Shown in pieces: positions 1 through 4,521 of a stretch of 7,862 nucleotides of DNA. This DNA comes from Caldilineaceae bacterium (GTDB lineage: Bacteria; Chloroflexota; Anaerolineae; Caldilineales; Caldilineaceae): NCBI GenBank assembly GCA_015494005.1, contig WGCB01000001.1, forward strand, positions 1 through 7,862. Direction: 5' to 3'. Both the position numbers and the translations under genes were made by a program. The notes beneath the pieces are model-generated. The model saw nothing but the letters and a program-made list of their open reading frames with translations. It searched no databases and was not told the DNA's origin. The stretch's first letter is position 1, and each line of letters begins with the position of its first letter.

Positions 1-86
1 CTGTCCCGGAAGAAGGGCGGGAGCGCGAACCAGCCCAGGAAACCCCCGCAGCGGAGGACCCACCGCCGAAACCGAGCAAGGAGTGA
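1..86 (+). CDS. Possible C-terminal tail of an upstream gene (partial)
   Basis: Reading from base 3 gives an open frame of 27 codons ending in TGA at 84-86. The peptide is rich in Glu, Pro, Lys and Arg, running from VPEEGREREP to a PPPKPSKE end. Such a charged, low-complexity tail is plausible for the C terminus of a longer protein whose body lies before the window. The next gene's Shine-Dalgarno AAGGAG sits inside its last codons, and the next ATG starts only 5 bases after the stop, which would be tight operon spacing with possible translational coupling. No domain is visible and no function can be given. Only 86 bases are available, so it could also be non-coding leader. Confidence 0.4.
   Translation, partial: VPEEGREREPAQETPAAEDPPPKPSKE
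78..83 (+). promoter_or_regulatory. Ribosome binding site that decides the aminotransferase start
   Basis: AAGGAG lies 8 bases before the ATG at 92, an ideal spacing. An in-frame GTG at 83 overlaps the last base of this site and so could not be served by it. This supports ATG 92 as the true start. Confidence 0.75.
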
Positions 87-91
87 CGCCC

Positions 92-1261
92 ATGAAACCC
101 CTTTCCGCCCGGGTGGAGGCCGTGCCGGCCTCTGTCACCGCCACCATGATGCAGAAGGGCCGGGAGATGGCCGCGGCTGGCCTGGACGTGATCAACCTGG
201 CCGGGGGCGAGCCGGACTTCGACACGCCCCAGCACATCCAGGAGGCCTCCTGCCAGGCCATCCACGCGGGGGACACCCACTACCCCCCCTCCCACGGCAA
301 GCCGGAGCTGCTGGAGGCCATCGTGGCCAAGCATGCCCGGGACAACGGCCTGCACCTCTCCCCGGACCAGCTCCTGGTGACGCCCGGGGCCAAGTGGGCC
401 ATCTACGCGGCCCTGGCGGCGATCCTGAACCCGGGGGATGAGGTGCTGCTCCTGGAACCAGCCTGGGTGAGCTACGCCCCCATGGTCCAGCTCAACGGCG
501 GCGTGCCCGTTCACGTGTCCCTGCCCCGGGAGGAAAACTTCCGGGTGAGCCAGGCCCTGCTCCGGGAGCACGTGACGCCCCGCGCGAAGGCCATGCTGGT
601 CAACAACCCCACCAATCCCACCGGCCGGGTCCTGGACCAGGAGGAGATCGACGCCATCGCGGCCGTGGCCCAGGAGTTTGACCTCTTCGTGATCAGCGAC
701 GAGATCTACGAGAAGATCCGCTACGACGGCGCCATCCACCGCTGCCTGGCGGCCCAGCCGGGCATGGGCGAGCGCACGGTCACGGTGAACGGGCTGAGCA
801 AGTCCTATGCCATGACGGGCTGGCGGCTGGGATGGCTGGCCGCGCCCCTGCCGGTGGCTCGCCTGGCCCGGCGCTACCAGACCCAGAGCGTCACCTGCGC
901 GCCCAGCTTCGTGCAGACCGCGGCCGTGACAGCCCTCAACGGCCCCCAGGAGTGCGTGGCCGAGATGGTGGCCGCCTACGACGTCCGCCGTCGCTTCCTC
1001 CTGGACGCGGTGCAGGAGATCCCGGGCCTGGAGTCCGGTCCCATCCAGGGGGCCTTCTACCTTTTCGCCCGCTTCACCGAGACGGACAAGAGCAGCCTGG
1101 AGATCGCCAACATCCTGCTGGAGCAGGCCCTCATCGCCACCACGCCGGGGATCGCCTTTGGCCAGGCCGGGGAGGGGTACGTGCGCTTCAGCTTCGCCAC
1201 GGACATGGCCAGCCTGGAGAAGACGGTGGAGCGCCTGGCTCGCATTGTGCCGAGGCTGTGA
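92..1261 (+). CDS. Class I PLP-dependent aminotransferase, aspartate aminotransferase-like (subclass Ib)
   Basis: A cytoplasmic fold-type I aminotransferase of 389 residues, normal for the family. It moves an amino group between an amino acid (probably aspartate or another acidic substrate) and a 2-oxo acid using pyridoxal phosphate. Visible landmarks: substrate-site GGEPDF (38-43), TPGAK (97-101), the NNPTNPTG cofactor motif (171-178), ISDEIY with Asp203, which should bind the pyridine nitrogen, SKSYAMTGWRLGW with Lys237 as the Schiff-base lysine, and Arg365 in YVRFSF, which should bind the substrate carboxylate. Lys101 and the WVSY stretch resemble the Thermus-type subclass Ib aspartate/prephenate aminotransferases, in which an equivalent lysine helps recognise acidic substrates; that is inference. 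The start is ATG 92, 8 bases after AAGGAG. Substrate is not fixed by sequence: tyrosine, alanine or prephenate use remains possible. It may be coupled to an upstream gene ending at 86. Confidence 0.93.
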   Translation: MKPLSARVEAVPASVTATMMQKGREMAAAGLDVINLAGGEPDFDTPQHIQEASCQAIHAGDTHYPPSHGKPELLEAIVAKHARDNGLHLSPDQLLVTPGAKWAIYAALAAILNPGDEVLLLEPAWVSYAPMVQLNGGVPVHVSLPREENFRVSQALLREHVTPRAKAMLVNNPTNPTGRVLDQEEIDAIAAVAQEFDLFVISDEIYEKIRYDGAIHRCLAAQPGMGERTVTVNGLSKSYAMTGWRLGWLAAPLPVARLARRYQTQSVTCAPSFVQTAAVTALNGPQECVAEMVAAYDVRRRFLLDAVQEIPGLESGPIQGAFYLFARFTETDKSSLEIANILLEQALIATTPGIAFGQAGEGYVRFSFATDMASLEKTVERLARIVPRL

Positions 1262-1266
1262 GGAGC

Positions 1267-1301
1267 GGAAGTTGGGAGTTGGAAGTCGGAAGTTGGGAGT
1301 T
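1267..1301 (+). repeat. Heptamer tandem repeat, five GGRAGTY units
   Basis: Directly after the aminotransferase stop come five contiguous 7-base units: GGAAGTT, GGGAGTT, GGAAGTC, GGAAGTT, GGGAGTT. This also appears as a 17-base direct repeat (CGGAAGTTGGGAGTTGG at 1266-1282 and 1287-1303) with a 21-base offset. The 3' flank (1304-1388) is pyrimidine-rich and contains CCAACCTTCC at 1327-1336, roughly complementary to the unit, so a weak stem is possible. Heptamer repeats of this kind are known from intergenic DNA of several phyla, including cyanobacteria; function unknown. Confidence 0.85.
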
Positions 1302-1388
1302 GGTCGCCACTCTCCAATTTTCCTCGCCAACCTTCCGCCTAGACCTCGGATGTTCCAACCACCCAATCCCTAGCCACCAGGAATCGTC

Positions 1389-2177
1389 ATGCACATCACA
1401 CCACTCCAGTACGTTCTCGCCATCCTGGCCGGCATCCTGGCTGGGATCATCAACACCCTGGCCGGCAGCGGCTCCCTGGTGACCCTGCCCATGCTGGTCT
1501 TTCTGGGCCTGCCACCCAACGTGGCCAACGGCACCAACCGGGTGGGCGTCCTCTTCCAGAACATCGTGGGGCTGACCACCTACCAGCGCAGCGGCAAGCT
1601 GGATCTGCGGGGCGGTCTCTGGCTCAGCGCACCCGCGGTCCTGGGATCCCTGGTAGGGGCCCAGATCGCGGTGAACCTGGACAAGCGGGCCATGAACATG
1701 GCCATCGGCACGGTCATGCTCGTCATGCTCTTCGTCATCCTCCTGGACCCCAAGCGCTGGCTGCGGGAGCAGTCGGACTTCAAAGCAGGACGCCCCAGCT
1801 GGGGGACGCTGGGGCTCTTCTTCCTCATCGGGATCTACGGGGGATTCATCCAGGCCGGGGTGGGGATCTTCCTGCTGGCCGCCCTGGTCCTGGGGGCCCA
1901 CTACAGCCTGATCCACGCCAACGGGGTGAAGCTGCTCATCGTCCTCACCTTCACCGTGTCGGCCCTCTTCGTCTTCGTCTTCAACCACCAGGTGAACTGG
2001 GCCCTGGGCTTCCTCATGGCCGTCGGCCAGAGCATGGGGGCATGGCTGGCGGCCCGGTTCGCCACCCGCAGCCCCAACGCCAGCATCTGGGTGCGGCGGC
2101 TGCTCATCGCCGTGGTGGTGGTCTCCATCTTCAAGTTCTTCGGCCTGCTGGATCTGATCCTGGCCTGGCTGGGGTGA
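1389..2177 (+). CDS. TauE/SafE family membrane permease (sulfite/organosulfonate exporter-like)
   Basis: A 262-residue, very hydrophobic inner-membrane protein of the TauE/SafE (formerly DUF81) family, of normal length. Members are thought to move small anions such as sulfite, sulfoacetate or related organosulfur compounds; the substrate here is not readable. Hydrophobic segments lie at about 8-36, 75-95, 101-119, 140-168, 177-198, 203-224 and 236-260, consistent with seven or eight membrane helices. The family's two half-repeats are visible: first half GIINTLAGSGSL (19-30) followed by PPNVANGTNRVG (42-53), second half GGFIQAGVGIF (151-161) followed by SLIHANGVK (173-181). ATG 1389 follows CAGGAA by 5 bases, and MHITPLQYVLAIL runs directly into the first helix. 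It is 127 bases from the aminotransferase, with the heptamer repeat between, so co-transcription is uncertain. No sulfur genes are visible nearby to fix the substrate. Confidence 0.88.
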   Translation: MHITPLQYVLAILAGILAGIINTLAGSGSLVTLPMLVFLGLPPNVANGTNRVGVLFQNIVGLTTYQRSGKLDLRGGLWLSAPAVLGSLVGAQIAVNLDKRAMNMAIGTVMLVMLFVILLDPKRWLREQSDFKAGRPSWGTLGLFFLIGIYGGFIQAGVGIFLLAALVLGAHYSLIHANGVKLLIVLTFTVSALFVFVFNHQVNWALGFLMAVGQSMGAWLAARFATRSPNASIWVRRLLIAVVVVSIFKFFGLLDLILAWLG

Positions 2178-2202
2178 GAGGGCCGGCTACCACCCCCACC
2201 AG
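2165..2202. terminator. Possible bidirectional terminator hairpin between convergent genes
   Basis: The arm CTGGCTGGGGTG (2165-2176) pairs with CCACCCCCACCAG (2190-2202): 4 pairs, a 2x2 mismatch, then 6 pairs, with a loop of about 14 bases. It covers the end of the permease gene and the 32-base gap to the convergent gene ending at 2210. There is no T-run on either side, so it would not be a classical intrinsic terminator. The position is apt, the evidence weak. Confidence 0.3.
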
Positions 2203-2209
2203 GACGGGC

Positions 2210-2602
2210 TCAGACGTTGGTCCAGATCCGCTCCGGCCGGATCTTGTAGATGACCCGAACCTGGTCCTCGGTCAGGAAGCCGAAGTCCTGGCCGGTGTAC
2301 TTGCGGGAGAGGGCATGGATGTGCTCCACGGCGCCCTCCTCCAGGATCTCCTCCACCCGGCCCTGGATGCCCAGGTAGCGGTAGGGGTTGTCCGGGTCCT
2401 GGATGCTCAGGGCCACCCAGGGGTTGGCCCGGATGTTTCGGTCCTTCTTGCGGCCCTTGGCGCTGTTGACCAACACGTACTCCCCGTCGAAATCCACCCA
2501 GACCGGCGTCACCTGAGGGATGCACTGCTCGTCCACGGTGGCCAGGTGGGCGAAGGATTTCTTCTGGAACAGATCTTGGAACTCAGCTGGGATGGTGGCC
2601 AT
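2210..2602 (-). CDS. PPOX-class flavin/F420-binding split-barrel protein (pyridoxamine 5'-phosphate oxidase-like)
   Basis: A small soluble protein of 130 residues, full length for the Rv1155-like branch of the PNPOx-like split-barrel superfamily. These are usually homodimers binding FMN or the deazaflavin F420 at the dimer interface; some reduce F420-linked substrates, and many have no known substrate. Visible: an N-terminal helix, FAHLATVDEQ (17-26), the strand pair PQVTPVWVDFDGEYVLVNSA (29-48), and the basic GRKKDRNIRANPWVALSI (50-67), where the Lys/Arg cluster is expected near the cofactor phosphate. YLGIQGRVEEI (76-86) and a C-terminal KIRPERIWT strand complete the barrel. The start is ATG at 2602, with AAAGGAG 10 bases upstream on the same strand (2619-2613). 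It is convergent with the permease and divergent from the CDF gene, so it is probably monocistronic. Whether it uses F420 or FMN cannot be told from the sequence. Confidence 0.85.
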   Translation of the reverse strand: MATIPAEFQDLFQKKSFAHLATVDEQCIPQVTPVWVDFDGEYVLVNSAKGRKKDRNIRANPWVALSIQDPDNPYRYLGIQGRVEEILEEGAVEHIHALSRKYTGQDFGFLTEDQVRVIYKIRPERIWTNV

Positions 2603-2626
2603 GGCTCGGTCACTCCTTTCGATGGT

Positions 2627-2648
2627 GTTTCGTCGATAGTGTCTCGTC
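2627..2648. repeat. Short direct repeat in the divergent promoter region
   Basis: GTTTCGTC (2627-2634) and GTCTCGTC (2641-2648) repeat with one difference at a 14-base offset, just upstream of the PPOX-class gene. They could be operator half-sites, but the match is short and may be chance. No convincing minus-strand -10/-35 pair was found here. Confidence 0.2.
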
Positions 2649-2733
2649 TGGACTGAAACGTGGCGGGACGGGCGTCCACCGCACGGACGGAACCGCTCCC
2701 CCAGAGAAAATTCTGCCTTCCTCCCGGGGGCGG

Positions 2734-2739
2734 TATAAT
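2734..2739 (+). promoter_or_regulatory. Predicted -10 box (TATAAT) for the CDF gene
   Basis: A perfect TATAAT in otherwise G+C-rich DNA. With a 17-base spacer the -35 would be TTCTGC at 2711-2716, a poor match to TTGACA. A start of transcription near 2746 would leave a leader of about 115 bases before the ATG at 2861. It lies inside the frame that would be coding if translation began at GTG 2660, which argues against that longer start. Confidence 0.6.
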
Positions 2740-2860
2740 GGGCTGGACGCTGCCCACCCTGCCATACTACGCCGAAAGCGCCCGCGCGTCAACGCAAGCC
2801 GAAGGAGATCCCTCCCGGAAGAGAGCCGCCGCCATCCGGTTCCCGCCAGGACACGTCCCC

Positions 2861-4246
2861 ATGAAGCACGACCCCCAGGCCATCCAGCGAGTCCTCGTCC
2901 TCACCTTCTTCCTGAACCTGCTGGCCGCGGGGGCCAAGCTGGGGGTGGGGCTGTGGACCAGCGCGCTGAGCCTCACCGCGGATGGGCTGGACACCCTCTT
3001 CGATAGCCTGGCCAACGTCATCGGCGTCATCGGCGTGCGCCTGGGCAGCCGCCCCCCGGACGAGGAACACCCCTACGGCCACCGCAAGTTCGAGACGGTG
3101 GCCGCGCTGATCATCGCCTCCCTCCTCTTCGTCACTGCCTGGGAGCTGGCCACCGGCGCAGTGGAACGCCTCCTGGAGCGGCCCACCCCCGTGGTGAACC
3201 GCTGGAGCGTGGCCGCGCTGGCCTTCAGTGCCCTGGTCCAGGGCTGCACCGGCTGGTGGGAGATCCGCCAGGGGCGGCGGCTCCAGAGCGAGGTGCTGGT
3301 GGCCGACGGTCGCCATGCCATCACCAGCATCTACGTGAGCGGCGCGGTGCTCCTGGGCCTGGGGCTGGTGCGCCTGGGCTATCCCTGGGCCGATCCTCTG
3401 GTGGCCCTGCTGGTGGCCGGGATCATCGCCAAGATCGGCGTGGAGACGGTGCTGGAGAACCTGCCGCCCCTGGTGGACCAGGCCCCCTTGCCCACCGCGG
3501 AGATCGGCCAGGTGGTCTCCCAGGTGACGGGCGTGGAGAGCTACCACCGCATCCGCAGCCGGGGCACGCCGGACAACGTGGCCGTGGACCTGCACGTGCG
3601 GGTGGACCCACGCCTGCCCATGCAAGCCGCCAACGCCATCGCCGATGAGGTGCGCCGCCGCCTCCTGGAGCTGCCCGGGGTCACGGACGTGACGGTGCAC
3701 GTGGAGGCGGCCCGGGAGCCGGAGAGCGCCACCCACATCACCCAGGCGGTGAAGCTGGCCGGGGAGGAGCTGGGCGTGGCCATCCACGAGATCTGGGTGC
3801 AGCAGGCGGAGGACGGCATCGACCTGCACCTGCATGTGGGGGTGGATCCCAACCTGACCCTGGCCCAGGCCCATGCCCTGGCGGACCGCCTGGAGCAGGT
3901 CATCCGGGAGCGGCTGCCCCAGGTGCGCACCGTCTCCACCCACATCGAGACCGCGGTGCCGGAGATCTTGCCCACGGCCGGGGTGAGCCGGGGCCTGCAG
4001 GAGCGGGTGGAGCAGGTGGTCCAGGAGGCAGTGGAGCGCATCCCGGGCATCTGCGAGCCCCATCACGTGCAGGTGCGCCAGGTGGAGGGCCGGCTCTTCG
4101 TCTCCCTGGAGGCCCTGGTGGACGGGGAGCTGCCGGTGAGCGAGGCCCACGAGCTGAGCACCCGGCTCCAGGAGCAGATCCGCCAGGCCCTGCCCAACGT
4201 GGGGGAGGTGCTGGTCCACCTGGAGCCCGCGGGGGAGCACGTCTGA
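2861..4246 (+). CDS. Cation diffusion facilitator transporter with three tandem C-terminal dimerisation-type domains
   Basis: A 461-residue inner-membrane divalent-metal/proton antiporter-type protein; usual CDFs are about 300 residues. Six hydrophobic segments fit the family: about 9-31, 34-60, 79-100, 114-136, 145-171 and 175-197. Aligned with E. coli YiiP from memory, helix 2 keeps the metal pair Asp44/Asp48 (LDTLFD), and the following loop keeps the site-B ligands Asp67, His70 and His74 (PPDEEHPYGH). In helix 5, ADGRHAITS keeps His152 but has Ser156 where family members carry Asp. The cytoplasmic part holds three related units: about 213-284, 290-365 and 378-457. Each has a strand, a D/E-rich turn, an amphipathic helix, then a V.VH.E-like strand (TVHVE, STHIE, LVHLE). 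The start ATG 2861 follows AGGA by 9 bases; the frame stays open back to 2660, but that part does not resemble a CDF and contains a -10 box. The metal (Zn, Mn, Fe, Co) is unknown. Confidence 0.9.
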   Translation: MKHDPQAIQRVLVLTFFLNLLAAGAKLGVGLWTSALSLTADGLDTLFDSLANVIGVIGVRLGSRPPDEEHPYGHRKFETVAALIIASLLFVTAWELATGAVERLLERPTPVVNRWSVAALAFSALVQGCTGWWEIRQGRRLQSEVLVADGRHAITSIYVSGAVLLGLGLVRLGYPWADPLVALLVAGIIAKIGVETVLENLPPLVDQAPLPTAEIGQVVSQVTGVESYHRIRSRGTPDNVAVDLHVRVDPRLPMQAANAIADEVRRRLLELPGVTDVTVHVEAAREPESATHITQAVKLAGEELGVAIHEIWVQQAEDGIDLHLHVGVDPNLTLAQAHALADRLEQVIRERLPQVRTVSTHIETAVPEILPTAGVSRGLQERVEQVVQEAVERIPGICEPHHVQVRQVEGRLFVSLEALVDGELPVSEAHELSTRLQEQIRQALPNVGEVLVHLEPAGEHV

Positions 4247-4284
4247 TCCAATCTTTCCAAAACCAGGCCGCAACAGCCCGGGGC

Positions 4285-4290
4285 TAGAAT
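4285..4290 (+). promoter_or_regulatory. Possible -10 box upstream of the beta-oxidation genes
   Basis: TAGAAT matches TATAAT at 5 of 6 positions, and its context (GGGGC before, GGAGGGCAC after) resembles that of the TATAAT at 2734 (GGCGG before, GGGCTGGAC after). No good -35 is seen at the expected distance. It would give a leader of about 225 bases before ATG 4522. Confidence 0.3.
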
Positions 4291-4336
4291 GGAGGGCACG
4301 GCAGAAACGCCATCCTTCGACCTCGCCCCGGATTCG

Positions 4337-4372
4337 CCTGGCTCGTCCATCCTGGCTGGGGGTGGAGCCAGG
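4337..4372 (+). other. Leader inverted repeat with two competing 5' arms
   Basis: CCTGGCT at 4351-4357 and AGCCAGG at 4366-4372 form a perfect 7-base-pair stem with an 8-base loop. A second copy of CCTGGCT at 4337-4343 can pair with the same 3' arm, giving a longer loop. No T-run follows, so this is not a classical intrinsic terminator. It could terminate CDF transcription or be a leader structure for the downstream operon; chance remains possible in G+C-rich DNA. Confidence 0.35.
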
Positions 4373-4391
4373 CCTCAGACGTACACGGAAT

Positions 4392-4413
4392 TTGTTCACC
4401 GACTGCTTGTTCA
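4392..4413 (+). repeat. Direct repeat TTGTTCA x2, possible operator
   Basis: TTGTTCA occurs at 4392-4398 and 4407-4413, a 15-base offset, in the most A+T-rich part of the spacer before the FadN-like gene. The offset is about one and a half helical turns. The first copy could also serve as a weak -35 (TTGTTC), but no good -10 lies 17 bases further on. A regulator site is a guess from position. Confidence 0.25.
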
Positions 4414-4505
4414 TTTACACGCTCGTCTCCCCGGTGTGGGCCGCTTCGCCTGCTCGCCGGGCCGGACCGGATCAACCCGCCCCTGGGGGTGACGAGCCCA
4501 TCGAT

Positions 4506-4511
4506 AAGGAG
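4506..4511 (+). promoter_or_regulatory. Ribosome binding site that decides the FadN-like start
   Basis: AAGGAG lies 10 bases before ATG 4522. An in-frame GTG at 4489 would add 11 residues (MTSPSIRSGSS) with no homology-like character, and it lacks its own Shine-Dalgarno site. ATG 4522 puts the Rossmann strand at residues 8-12, as usual for the family. Confidence 0.75.
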
Positions 4512-4521
4512 TGGATCATCT

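Noticed and set aside
1188..1988. Minus-strand open frame of 266 codons across the permease gene
   Set aside because: Acidic, Gln/His/Asp-rich antisense product opposite a clear membrane protein; the part over the heptamer repeat only reads the repeat.
2660..2860. N-terminal extension of the CDF protein from GTG 2660 (67 extra residues)
   Set aside because: The extra part has no membrane or CDF character, contains a perfect TATAAT promoter box, and ATG 2861 has its own ribosome site and matches the family's N terminus.
2789..4414. Minus-strand open frame of 541 codons opposite the CDF gene
   Set aside because: Antisense shadow of a gene with clear CDF motifs; its product is His/Gln/Gly/Leu-rich and unlike any family.
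4289..4492. Small open frame of 67 codons in the spacer before the FadN-like gene
   Set aside because: No ribosome site before its ATG, overlap with a possible -10 box, and no recognisable composition or motif.
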